A stretch of DNA of 64,000 nt, from positions 45,993,826-46,057,825 of the forward strand of contig NC_081554.1 in the NCBI RefSeq assembly GCF_963082655.1. Reading direction: 5' to 3'. The notes below the pieces were generated by a model. The model did no database searches. It was given only the letters and a program-made list of their open reading frames with translations, and was not told where the DNA came from. Source of the DNA: Stomoxys calcitrans (taxonomy: Eukaryota > Arthropoda > Insecta > Diptera > Muscidae). The position numbers and the translations under genes were made by a program. This document shows, one piece after another, positions 33,421 to 44,545 of the stretch (positions are counted from its first letter, which is position 1; every line of letters starts with the position of its first letter).

Positions 33421-33458
33421 AAAGTCCAATTTCGACTATCTTGTCGAAATTGGACTTT
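33421..33458. repeat. Perfect 16-bp stem-loop
   Basis: AAAGTCCAATTTCGAC, loop TATCTT, then GTCGAAATTGGACTTT. It lies inside diverged type I units and has no counterpart at the same place in other units. No adjacent promoter or T-run suggests a terminator. Confidence 0.8.
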
Positions 33459-33540
33459 GTTGACATCCCGAGAGAGCCAACAAAACTCGCAATGCAATAT
33501 TTCGGCAAAGTCGGGTAATAGAATTGCATTTTGCGGTAAC

Positions 33541-34566
33541 TCTTCTTAGGCAAACAAAGAATAATGGATTAGAAATGTTATACTATTGGAGCTTAATCAA
33601 GTTATAGTCCGTTTCGGACCCTAAATTTGTTGAATGTTGAAAACCGAAATAGCAGTCATTGGGTAATATTTCAGTCCATTCGGATACGAATGGCGCCTTG
33701 TAATAGCTCAAGAAGCATAATCGGGACATTGGTTTATATGGTAGCTGTATCAGGCTATATATCGATTCAGACCATATTGGATACAAAATTTCAGCCAAAC
33801 GGGATAAGAATTGCGCCCTCTAGAGGCTCATGAAGTCAAGATCCAAGATCGGTTTTTATGGCAGCTATATCAGGTTATGTACCAATTTGAACCATAGTTA
33901 GCAAAGTTTTTGGGAGTCGTAACAAAACACACCATGCATAATTTCAGTCAAATCCGAGGAGTGACTCTAGAAGTCAAGATCCAAGATCGGTTTATGTGGC
34001 AGCTATATCGGGTACTGACCGATTTCAACCACACTAAGCACAGTGTTGAAAATCATAACAAAACACATCATGCAAAATTTCAGCCAAATCGGATAAGAAA
34101 TGCGCCCTCTAGAGGCCTAAGAAGCCAAGATCCTAGATCACTTTATATGGAAGCTATATCAGGTCATGTACCCATTTAAACAGTGGTTGAAAGTCATAAC
34201 GGAACACTATGTTCAAAATTGCAGCCAAAACGGATGAGAATTGCGCCATCTAGTGGATCAAAAAGTCAAGGTCTAAGATCGGTTTATATGACAGCTCTAT
34301 CAGATTATGTACCGTTACATAATATATTACTTCCAACAACTGTGCAAAGTATGGTTTTAATCTGTACATAACCTGATATAGCTGCCATATAAACCGATTT
34401 TGCATCTTGATTTTTAAGCCACTAGAGGGCGCAATTCTCATCCGATTGGGCTGAAATTTTGCATAAGGTCTCTTATTATGATTTCCAACAACTGTGCCAA
34501 GTATGGTTTAAATCGGTATATAACCTGATATAGCTCCCATTTTAACCGATCTTCAGATTTGGCTTC
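33541..34566. mobile_element. Type II mini-me units in convergent orientation (left part)
   Basis: From about 33541 to 34330 the type II units run in plus orientation (GATCGGTTTATATGGCAGC, CTAGAGGCTCAAGAAGTC). At about 34330-34350 they switch to minus orientation (ACCTGATATAGCTGCCATAT, GCCACTAGAGGGCGCAATTC). The minus units continue past the inserted foldback element at 34569-35156 to about 35890. Neither mini-me terminus is attached at the turn. Confidence 0.7.
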
Positions 34567-34568
34567 TA

Positions 34569-35156
34569 AAGGGTGATTTTTTTGAGGTTAGGATTTTCAT
34601 GCATTAGTATTTGACAGATCACGTGGGATTTCAGACATGGTGTCAAAGAGAAAGATGCTCAGTATGCTTTGACATTTCATCATGAATAGACTTACTAACG
34701 AGCAACGCTTGCAAATCATTGAATTTTATTACCAAAATCAGTGTTCGGTTCGAAATGTGTTCATTCACCGTAACGTTGCGTCCAACAGCATCTTTGAAAA
34801 AAATGATTCCACCAGCGTACAAACCACACCAAACAGTGCATTTTTCGGGATGCATGGGCAGTTCTTGAACGGCTTCTGGTTGCTCTTCACTCCAAATGCG
34901 GCAATTTCGCTTATTTACGTAGCCATTCAACCAGAAATGAGCCTCATCGCTGAACGGTGAATGAACACATTTCGAACCGAACACTGATTTTGGTAATAAA
35001 ATTCAATGATTTGCAAGTGTTGCTCGTTAGTAAGTCTATTCATGATGAAATGTCAAAGCATACTGAGCATCTTTCTCTTTGACACCATGTCTGAAATCCC
35101 ACGTGATCTGTCAAATACTAATGCATGAAAATCCTAACCTCAAAAAAATCACCCTT
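34569..35156. mobile_element. Mariner-superfamily foldback element with long TIRs
   Basis: A 588-bp element with ends AAGGGTGATTTTTTTGAGG and its reverse complement, flanked by TA (34567-34568, 35157-35158). The arms, roughly 200 bp or more, each include the start of a transposase gene: on the plus strand MNRLTNEQRLQIIEFYYQNQ from 34682 and the same start on the minus strand near 35042. On the minus strand that start is fused to an internal segment, SDEAHFWLNGYVNKRNCRIW, followed by PEKCTVWCGLYAGGI, which is the central catalytic region around the second conserved acidic block of IS630-Tc1-mariner transposases. The copy is therefore an internally deleted, inverted-end derivative and cannot make transposase. 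Confidence 0.85.
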
Positions 35157-35158
35157 TA

Positions 35159-35890
35159 AATCCCTTACACGCCGCAATTTTTGTCGGATTTAGCTAAAAT
35201 TTTGCAGATTGTGTTCTGTTATGACTTCCAATAACTGTGCCAAGTACGGTCTTTAACCTGTTATAGATTCCATACAAACCGATCTTCCGATCTGACTTCT
35301 TGAGACTTTACAACCCGCTAATTTTGTTCGATTTGGCTAAAATTTTCTAGATTGTGTTCTGTTATGACTGCCAATAATTGTGCAAAGTACGGTCCAAATC
35401 GGTCTATAACATGATATTGCCCCAATATAATCCGATCTCCCGATTTGGCTTCTCGAGCCCCTAGAAGCCGCACTTTGGTCCGATTTAACTAAAATTTTGC
35501 ATGTAGTGTTCTGTTATGACCTCCAACTGCAGTGTAAAGTACGGTCCAAATAGGTCTGAAAGCTGATATAGCTCCCATATAAAGTGACCTTCCGATTTGA
35601 CATCTTTAACCCCTGGAAGTCGGAATTTTTGTCCGATTTAGCTAAAATTTTGCACATAGTGGTCTGTCATAATTTCCAACAACTGTGCTATGTTCCAAAT
35701 CGGTCTGCAACATGATATAGCTCCCATATAAACCGATCTCCCGATTTGATTTCTTGAGCCCCTGGAAGCCCCATTTTTTTGTCCGATTCGGCTGTAATTT
35801 TGCACATAGTGTTCTGTTAAGATTATCAACAACTGTGCCAAGTACGGTCCAAATCCATCTATAACCAAATATAGCTCCCATATTTTATCA
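35159..35890 (-). mobile_element. Type II mini-me units, minus orientation
   Basis: Continuation of the array cut by the foldback element: ACTTCCAATAACTGTGCCAA, GGTCCAAATCGGTCTATAAC, ATATAGCTCCCATATAAACC and GATCTCCCGATTTG recur about every 150 bp. The array stops near 35885 at a TCCCATATTTTATCAGAGTT boundary with no terminus. Confidence 0.75.
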
Positions 35891-35953
35891 GAGTTACGAT
35901 TGTGGTAAGAATCTACAAAACTCTCATAAATTTATGCTGAATTGCCCTTTGGG

Positions 35954-36721
35954 TTTTTTATACCCATCACCGAATATTCATTTTGTCATTCCGTTTGGAA
36001 CATCGAAACATCCATTTCTGACACTAAAATTTCCTGATCGTCGTAGAAATGGAAGACAATTACGCTACAGTCCTTACAAATTTCCATATTGAGCTGAAAC
36101 TTGGCACAGATTCTTTTTTGGTCCATAAGCAGGTTAAGTTCGAAGATGGGCTATATCGGACTATATCTTGATATAGCCCCCATAAAGACCGATCTTCCGA
36201 TTAAAGGTCTTAGGCCCATAAACGTCACATTTATTATCCTATTTTGTTGGCAATTGGGACAGTGAGTTGCGTTAGGCCAATCGATATCATTCCTCAATGT
36301 GGCCCCGATCGGTCCAGATTTGGATATATAGACCAATCCCTCAATTTAAGGTTTTGGGCCCATAAAAGGCGCATTTGTTGTCCGATTTGGCCAAAATTTA
36401 GGACATTGAGTTGTGTAAGGGCCTTCAACATCCTTCTTCAATTTGGCCCCGATCAGTCCAGATTTCAATATAGCTGCCATATAGACCGATTTTTTGATTT
36501 AAAGTCTTGGCCCCATAAAAGACGCATTAATTGTCCGATTTCGCCTAAATTTGGGATAGTGACTTGTGTTAGGCCCTTTGACATCCCTCTTCATATATAG
36601 ACCATATAGACCGATCTCTCGATTTAAACTCTTGGCCCCATAAATGGCGCATTTATAATCCGATTTAGCTGAAATTTGTCAAGTTCGTCCCGGTCGAACT
36701 TAACCCCTTTTTACATGTTTT
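35954..36721 (-). mobile_element. mini-me/HINE-like element, minus strand, both termini
   Basis: The left end TTTTTTATACCCATCACCGA is the complement of the 3' terminus. The right end is the 5' start, with hairpin GTTCGTCCCGGTCGAAC and AAAAAGGGGTTAAG on the minus strand. About three to four type I units lie between (CCGATCTTCCGATTAAAGGT, GGGCCCATAAAAGGCGCATT). The (GACR) tract is nearly lost, and the core region reads TCCTGATCGTCGTAGAAATG. Confidence 0.75.
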
Positions 36722-37428
36722 ATTACAGCCACTCCGTTTGCATTAAACTTATGAAGCAAACAGAAATTGACTTTTTTTGTTGATGTGTGTTTTTCCGTTG
36801 GCTACCTGTTGGGGATGCTTCGGATGTTACAAAAACCACATTTATGACGGGTCATTAATTTGAAAGTTTTGAAGGAAGTTTTTATAGCCAGCGTAAAAAA
36901 AGATGCGCCATTTATTAATACCTGTTAGTGAAATAATGCAAAATACGTATTATTAGTAGGTGTTCATTGATCGATTTGTGTCATTTAACAAGTTCAGGCC
37001 ACATTCACTATTGCACGTCATTCAAGAAAACCTCAACAGAACAAGGAAAGCTGGCTAAAGAACCAAGCCCAGTTACAAGCACCGTCAAGAACATGCAATG
37101 TGCCAATTGTTGATGGTCCATTGAGTGAATGAAGTCGTATGTCCCCGAAAAACCACGTCAGGCTGTGGTTCTCAAGAATAAATCCAATGAAATTAAGCTG
37201 ACAGTTCTCAAATTAAAAGATGGGAAAGCTCAAACAATTGCAGAAGGACTTCAGAATGTGCCGATACAACAAGCGTGAATGCGGGCAAAACGACAGACGT
37301 TTTAGCTCGAAGCCAAAATTCACCCCACACCAAAGTCCATCAGTAGCCAGCACCATGTGCTGGCGTTTTTTCCAAGAATTCGGAGATGGAAAGGGCGATT
37401 TACGCGAAATTTTGTTTGTTTATAATAG
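36722..37428. other. Gene-free stretch
   Basis: No recognisable coding region. A low-complexity AAACCACGTC/ATTGCAGAAGG portion at 36980-37330 could be an old transposon but gives no motif I can name. Confidence 0.35.
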
Positions 37429-37750
37429 CTCAAAACCAGAAATTGGGTATCCTTATACAGGGTGGGATATCTATGGGAGTTGCGCCACCTCCAAGGCCCG
37501 CCAAATGGAAATATAAACAAATAATGAGCATATGGGGCTCAAATGAAAGGTATTAAGGACACGTGCTCTTGTCTGATAAATGGGGGTCCACCTCACCCCC
37601 CAAAAATACCACCATACCGGACATATTCACCGGCCATAATAATATGAAGCTCAAACTAAAGGCATTTGGAAGTAGAACGTGTCAAATGTGATTCCAAGTG
37701 AAGGATATACAACAATCGGTCCGGCCGAACATAACACGCTTTTACTTGTT
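37429..37750. repeat. ~130-bp repeat family fragment and a solo mini-me start
   Basis: 37430-37690 carries two units of the family best seen at 40.3-42.5 kb (GGGGCTCAAATGAAAGGTAT, CATATTCACCGGCCATAATA). At 37703-37750 the minus strand reads AACAAGTAAAAGCGTGTTAT followed by the hairpin TTCGGCCGGACCGA. That is a mini-me 5' terminus without a body. Confidence 0.6.
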
Positions 37751-38814
37751 CTTTGAATTAACACGATGGCTATTTAAATCTAACGGTCTTTTCTCTCAGT
37801 TTTTCTCATTGCTTACTATTTTCTACATCACCTATCCAAGTTGATGGAGTAAGCATTTAGAGCTAATATGTTCCAGTTTTATATGAAGGTATTACTTTAA
37901 ATGTTGTGTTTGAACAGAACCTGTGCACTTATATAATATGTCTTGTAACTGGCATGGTGTAAGCAGTGTGTTTTGTTTTGCTGTCACGCACGATAAGCTG
38001 TTTGTAGCGAAAACTGCTTTAAGCTCGATATAATTCACTCAATGCTACTCACGCTACACCCAACACAATCATGAGCAGTTGAACATGCCACACACACACA
38101 CATACACACACACTCACACACACTGCTGCAACATATTCATTCTCATGTTTAATGGTAACCCAGCATACATGCGAATACATGAGACATGACATTCAGTGGT
38201 GATATCCTTTCAGATTCCGTTAAGTGTACATGAGGTTGCTTTTCCGTTTCCCTTTTTTGCTTTCACTTCCTTTTCTAAAATGCATAGTAAATCGAACACA
38301 GACATGGACTGACACACACACACACACGCCCATAGACACTTGGGCTTGCATCCGCACGCATACATTGAAATGCTCTGAAAGGCTGAGAGTGAATCCGCAA
38401 TCGTGCAATTGCATGGAGCGAATGTGAGTTTATCTATTCGAAATCTTAACATTACACATGGATTTTCTAGCAACTCATGCTTACCATGCATATCATCCCA
38501 AAGATTCGATGATGCAGAGCAAAGCGAGAAACTATTGAAATTGGCAAACTTTAATAGAAATTAAATAATAAATAAGGTCTAAGTAGGATTATTTCCTAGC
38601 TTGGCTGCTGAAGGCAACAAACTAAATGGAATTGGAAGAAGACACACGAAAGTTGTTTGTATGGTGGGAAAAAATGCGCTAAGTTACGGCGTTGTTAGAG
38701 AACTAACACCTATTGAAAGAGTGAATGTAGCAGTTGAAAAGGAAATGTTTCATTGGAAATAAAAAAAATTTTGTAGGGGGTATAAGTATATATTTTAACC
38801 AGCTGTTGACTAGC
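37751..38814. other. Gene-free stretch
   Basis: AT-rich DNA with (CA)n microsatellites at about 38088-38125 and 38309-38326. Frames around 38210-38491 cross these tracts and are not credible genes. Confidence 0.45.
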
Positions 38815-40258
38815 AATTATCTTAAAATGTCGATGGACGGTTTATATGGAAACTACATCAGGTTATGGACCAATTAACTATTCTAAGCTTAGTGGTTGAA
38901 AGTCATAACAAAACACCTCATGCAAAATTTAAGCCAAATCAGATAATAATAACGTCCTCTAGAGGCTCAAGAAGTCAAGACCCCAGATCGGTTTATATGG
39001 CAGCTATATCAGGTTATGAACCGATTTGAACCATTCTTAATACAGTTATTGGAAGCCATAACAAAAAACGTCATGCAATATTTCAGCAAAATCGGATAGG
39101 AATTGCTCCCTGTAGAGGCTCAAGAAGTCAAGACCCCACATCGGTTTATGTGGCAGCTATATCAGGTTATGGACCGATTTGAACTATTCTTAGTACAGTT
39201 GTTGAAAGTCATAGCAAAACACGTCATGCAATATTTCAGCCAAATTGGATAGGAATTGCTCTCTGTAGAGGCTCAAGAAGTCAAAACCCCACATCGGTTT
39301 ATATGAAAGCTATATAAGGTTATGGACCGATTTGAACTATTCTTAGCATAGTTGTTGGAAGTCATAATAAAACATCTCGTGCAAAATTTCAGCCAAATCG
39401 GATAATAATTGCGTCCTCTAGTGGCTCAAGAAGTCAAGACCCCAGATCGGTTAATATGGCAGCTATATAAGGTTATGGACCGATTTAAACCACACTCAGC
39501 AGATTTGTTGGAAGTCATAATAAAACACCTCATGCAAAATTTCAGCCAAATCGGATAAGAATTGTGCCCTCTAGCGGCTCAAGAAGTCAAGACCCCAGAT
39601 CGGTTAATATGGCAGCTATATCAGGTTATGGATCGATTTGAACTATTCTTAGTACAGTTGTTGACAGTCATAGCAAAACACGTCATGCAAATATGGACCG
39701 ATTTAAACCACACTCAGCAGAGTTGTTGGAAGTCATAATAAAACACCTCGTGCTAAATTTCAGCCAAATCGGATAAGAATTGTGCCCTCTAGCGGCTCAA
39801 GAAGTCAAGATCCAAGATCGGTTTATATGGCAGCTATATCAAAGCGTGGACCGATATAACCCATTTACAATCCCAACCTACTTACGCTAATAAGAAGTAT
39901 TTGTGCAAAATTTCAAGCGCGTAGCATTACTTCTTCAAAAGTTAGCGTGCTTTCGACATACAGACGGATGGACGGACAGATGGACGGACAGATGGACGGA
40001 CAGATGGACGGACAGATGGACAGACGGACGGACGGACAGGCATACAGACGGACGGACAGCCAGACGGACGGACGGACAGACAGACGGACGGCAGACAGAC
40101 GGACGGACAGACAGACGGACGGACATGGCTAGTTCGACTTAAAATGTCATGACGATCAAGAATATATATACTTTATGGGGTCCTAGACGAATATTTCGAG
40201 GAGTTACAAACAGAATGACGAAATTAGTATACCCCCATCCTTTGGTGGAGAGTATAAA
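38815..40258 (+). mobile_element. mini-me element with expanded microsatellite, no 5' end
   Basis: About seven type II units (GATCGGTTTATATGGCAGC, CTCTAGAGGCTCAAGAAGTC, CAAAATTTCAGCCAAATCGG), then the region GATATAACCCATTTACAATC, a 164-bp (GACR) tract, core and TCAAGAATATATATACTTTA. The complete terminus is CCATCCTTTGGTGGAGAGTA followed by TAAAAA. The 5' hairpin start is missing. One unit near 39690 is truncated at an ATATGGACCGATTTAAACC junction. Confidence 0.8.
39961..40124 (+). repeat. 164-bp (GACR)n microsatellite
   Basis: A long GACA/GACG array with GGATGGACG variants, at the same position relative to the core as shorter tracts elsewhere in the window. The frames across it only translate the repeat. 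Confidence 0.9.
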
Positions 40259-42545
40259 AATCAATTTGTGTTTGTTTGTAGGTTAGTTTGTTTGTGTGAT
40301 CCTTATAGACACAGAAATGGCTGAACCGATTTTCTCGAAATTTTCACAGATGGCGCATAATGATCCCGTGGTGAAAATAGGGTACTACATTTTTTGAAAT
40401 CAGAAGGAGGGGGGGGGGGGGACCCTCCCCCCTTATAGACTCAGAAATGGCTGAACCAATTTTCTTGAAATTTTCACAAATGGTGCATAATGATCCCGTG
40501 GTCAAAATAGGGTACTACTTTTTTTTGATATCTGAAGTGGAGACGGACCCTCCCCCTTACCCTCATTTTCAGAAACGCCAGATCTCGGAGATGGGTGGTG
40601 CGATTTAAGCGAAATTTTGAGTGCTCTCATATAGTACCCTAAAAATAAAAATTTGGTATCCAAATTTCGGATGGGGTACCTAGGGGGCCGCCCCACCCCA
40701 AAAACTACCAAACATATATTTAGACCAATCACGACAATATGGGACTCAAATGAAAGGTATTTAGAATAAGAAAACGTATCTGATATCCAATTGTCGGACC
40801 AAGTGCTAGAGTGACCACCCCAAACCCCAAAACACCCCCAAATCGGACATATTTACCGACCATGGCAATATGGGACTCAAATGAAAGGTATTTGCGAGTA
40901 GAATTCGAATCTAATATCCAAATGTGGGACCAAGTTTCTGGGGGTCTACCCCTTCCCCAAAACACCCTCCAACAGGACTTATTTACTGACCATGGGAATA
41001 TGGGGTATAAATAAAAGGTGTTTGAGTATAGAATACGAATCTGATACCCAAATATGAGACCAACTGTTTGGGGGCCGCCTCTCACCAAAAATATTCCCCA
41101 AAGGGGACAAATTTACGATCATAGCAATATGGGGCTCAAATGAAAGGTCTTTGGGAGAAAAGCACGAATCTGATATCGATATTCGGGAAAAGTGTCTATG
41201 GAGCCACCCCACAACCACACACCACCTAGATAGGAAGTATTTGCTGACTATTACAATATAAGGCTCAAATAAGAGGGTTTTTAAAGTGGAACACGAATCC
41301 GATATATATTTTCAAGGCCAACTCACTGAGTGACCGCCCATCCCCCAACACACTCCCAAGCTGGTAATTTTTGCCGACAATAGAAATATGGGGCTCAAAT
41401 TAAAGGTATTTGGGAGTAGACCACGTATCAACATTAGGGACCAACTGTCTAGGGGACGTCCCACCACCATAACAACCCCCCAATAGGACGTATTTGCTCA
41501 CCAAGACAATTTGGGTCCTACAGAGAGTGGAACTAAATAATTATAGTTTTTAGGGCCAATACCCCAAACCGGACATATTTGCAGACTTTTGCAATAAGGA
41601 GTTTAAATGAGATTAAAATACGAATTTGATATCCAATTTTGATGTCAATGGCAATATGGGGTTCAAATAAATGATATATAGATATATGAGAATAGAGCAC
41701 GTTGATGATATATTTTCCGGGTTTAGTGTTTGGGTAACCACCCCAATACCCAAAATACCCCTAAATCGGACATATTTACAGACCATATCAATGTGGGGCT
41801 TAAATGAAAGGTATTGGGGGGTAGAGCAAGAATTGATACCCACTTTTGGCGCCAATTTTCTGGGGGTCTACCCCTTTCCCAAAATACCCCAAACACAGCA
41901 ATTTTTTACTGACCATCGCAGTATGGGGCTCAAATAAAGGCATTTGGGAGTAGAATACGAATTTGATATCCATATGTAGGACTATGTATTTAGGGCACCA
42001 CCCCTTCCCCAAAACACGCTCCAAAGAGTAAAAATTTTTCGACCATACCATTAAATGGCTCTAATGAAAGTTATTCGAGATTAGAAAACTAATTTGGTAA
42101 CGAATTTTGGGGCCATGTGTTTGGGGGACGCCTCATCCTGTAAACTCCCTTTAAGCTCATGGCAATATGGGGTTTAAATAAATGGTATTTGAGAGAAGAG
42201 CACGATGCTGATATTTTTTCAGAGCCAAGTGTCTGGGAGACCACCTCATCAACGAAAACACCCCTAAATCAGACATCATGAAAATATCGGGGTGAAATAA
42301 AATATTTTAAGAATGGAATAGACCTTACATCCAAACTTAAATTTGTAGACCAATAATTATCATATGGGATTCAGATAAAGGCGCTTATATTGTTAAACTG
42401 TTAGTCAAGCGATATACTATTTTCGTAGTGAAATACCACTAAAAGATCTTTAATTGTCGAAAATAAATATTCCAAGGAAAATTTTGCTCCATATAAAGTA
42501 AAAGAAGGCGCAGCCGAGCTGGCCCGGGTCAGTTAGTTGCTAATA
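40259..42545 (+). repeat. Tandem ~130-bp repeat family with GC-rich end
   Basis: The block opens TTTGTGTTTGTTTGTAGG, ACAGAAATGGCTGAACCGAT and TTTTCACAGATGG, a segment repeated once more from about 40430. About a dozen units follow, each with GGGCTCAAATGAAAGGTATT, AATCTGATATCCAAAT and a C-rich CCACCCCAAAAACACCCC-type stretch. Landmarks at 40741, 40872, 41003, 41132, 41261 and 41391 give a 129-131 bp period, degrading rightwards. The right end is GGCGCAGCCGAGCTGGCCCG. The same family occurs at 53.1-53.6 kb (plus) and, reversed, at 55.4-56.5 kb. No protein, RT or TIR was seen. A poly(G) run lies near 40408. Confidence 0.75.
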
Positions 42546-43167
42546 AAGAGCAGCATATATGTTTATTAAAAATGCTTGTTCCTCAAAATTTTTACAAAGT
42601 TTCTCTTAATTTTATTTTATTTAACAGAGTTATATGAAATACAGCTAAACAAAGTTTAATGAATGAAGCTGGTGGCAATACTGTACACATCTGATTTCAG
42701 TTATCTTCTACTTTACTATCAACATGCCAAACGCCTTTTGCCATCGACATAACACCATAATGCTTTGGCATTATTTATTAGAAATGCAAAGCATTGACAG
42801 CGACTTTTAAATTAATGTAACAGCAAATCCACAAAATGATAAATATTCGGTTAACACATGTTATAGTGGTTTTTGCAGTTTTTTTTTAGATTTTATTATG
42901 ATAATTTGTTATTTTGAACATAAAAACAAAGTCAAGAATGAAAAATTATTATCACTCTGATAATAAATAGCAATAACCACGAGTAGCCTAAATATTGTGG
43001 GCATGCCTTCGTTTGAAAAATAACAAAAACTCAGGCGATTTTTAAATTAGCTCGCAATGTTGGCGGAAATATGGAAAACGAACAAATTTTATGGACAATT
43101 TAAGGAATAATGCAAACATTTATACAACAGAAATTTCCAGACTAGAAAGTTGATAATAGTGCTACAG
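42546..43167. other. Gene-free, AT-rich stretch
   Basis: AT-rich sequence without family signature or repeat homology within the window. Confidence 0.45.
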
Positions 43168-43458
43168 AAAAAGTAAAAACGTGCTTAGTTCGGCCGGGCT
43201 GAATCTTGGGAACCCAGCACCATGGATTTTGTTAAAATATGTGAGCTCTATCTGATTATAGACTGAATTGGACCGTACCGAACACTATATGAAAAATTTT
43301 AGCCAAATCGGATTTGAATCGCGTCTTTTAAGGGCTCAAGAAGTCAGATCGGGAGATCGGTTTATATGGAAGCTATATCATGTTCTTGACCGATTTGAAC
43401 CGTACTTAGCACAGTTGTTGTAACAGAACACTATGTACAAAATTCCAGCCAAATCGGA
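43168..43458 (+). mobile_element. mini-me element, 5' fragment
   Basis: Start AAGTAAAAACGTGCTTAG, hairpin TTCGGCCGGGCTGAA, GGGAACCCAGCACCATGG and just under two type II units. It is truncated where a second mini-me start begins at 43459 (AAATCGGACA|ACAAGTAAGAG). The second element either inserted here or replaced the remainder. Confidence 0.75.
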
Positions 43459-44395
43459 CAACAAGTAAGAGCGTGCTAAGTTCGGCCGGGCTGAATCGTA
43501 TATACCCTCCACCATGGTTCGCATCTGTCGAGTTCTTTGCGCAGTATCTCTTTTAGGGCAAACAAAGAATAATGAATATGGACGGAGGAGGAGCTATATC
43601 AAGTTATAGTCCGATTCGGGGTTCAAGAACCAAAATCGGGAGATCGGTTTATATGAGAGCTGTGTCAAGCTATAGATCGATTCAGACCATATTGCACACG
43701 TATATTGAAGGCTATAGGAGATGCCGTTGTACAAAATCTGTGCCAAATCGGATGAGAATTGCGCCCTCTAGAGGCTCAAGAACTCAAAATCCCAGATCGG
43801 TTTTTATGGCAGCTATATCAGGGTATGGACCGATTTGGACCATACTTCGCATAAATGTTGGAAGTGATACCAAAACACCACGTGCAAAATTACAGCCAAA
43901 TCGGATAGGAATTGCGCCTTCTAAAAGCTCAAGAAATCAAGACCCAAGATCGGTTTATATAGCAGCTATATCAGGTAATGGACCGATTTGAACCATACTT
44001 CGCACAGTTGTTGAAAGTGATATCAAAACACTATGTGCAAAATTTCAGTCAAATTGGATGAAAATTGCGGCCTCTAGAGGCTCAAGCAATCAAGACCTAA
44101 GATCGGTTTATATGGCAGCTATATCAAAACATAGACCGATTTGGCCCATTTACAATCCCAACTGACCTACACTAATGAGAAGTACTTGTGCAAAATATCA
44201 AGCGGCTAGCTCTACTCTATCAAAAGTTAGCGTGCTTTCGACAGACAGACGGACGGGCATGGCTAGTTCGACTTAAAATGTCACGACGATCAAGAATATA
44301 TAAACTTTATGGGGACTTAGACGCATATTTCGAGGTGTTACAAACAGAATGACGAAATTGGTATACCCCCATCCTATGGTGGAGGGTATAAAAAA
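43459..44395 (+). mobile_element. mini-me element with both termini
   Basis: ACAAGTAAGAGCGTGCTAAG, hairpin TTCGGCCGGGCTGAA and TATACCCTCCACCATGG start it. About five type II units follow, then a short CGACAGACAGACGGACGGGC tract, core (CATGGCTAGTTCGAC, GACGATCAAGAATATATAA), GTTACAAACAGAATGACG and the terminus ATGGTGGAGGGTATAAAAA. This is the most complete compact copy, with a 15-bp exact inverted pair TATACCCTCCACCAT / ATGGTGGAGGGTATA. Confidence 0.85.
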
Positions 44396-44545
44396 GAGAG
44401 CTAAGTTCGGCCGGGCCGTATCTTACATACCCTCTTCCATGAATAGCATTGTCAAACTATTTGAATGATTTTTCCATGTACATGTGAGCTGTATCAAGTT
44501 ATTGACCAATATGGACCGTACTTGTCATGGCCGTTAGAAGTCATG
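44396..44545 (+). mobile_element. mini-me 5' fragment
   Basis: GAGCTAAGTTCGGCCGGGCC, then CATACCCTCTTCCATGAATA, and part of one type II unit. It lacks the very first bases and stops before AAACAAGTAAAAACG at 44546. Confidence 0.7.

Larger units (their letters stand above)
32826..33540 (+). mobile_element. mini-me type I repeat fragments, interrupted by a SINE
   Basis: Type I landmarks such as TAATAAATTCGCCTTTTATG, ATCTGGGCCAAACT and GATCGGTCTATATCTCAGC mark diverged internal units. The minus-strand SINE at 33181-33362 splits them. No 5' or 3' terminus is attached. A perfect hairpin lies inside at 33421-33458. Confidence 0.6.

Noticed and set aside
36980..37330. Possible decayed transposase
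   Set aside because: No motif could be named with confidence in any frame.
39903..40142. Reading frames coding for repeated Asp/Gly/Arg/Thr peptides
   Set aside because: They are translations of the (GACR)n microsatellite in both directions; the same happens at 23157-23414.
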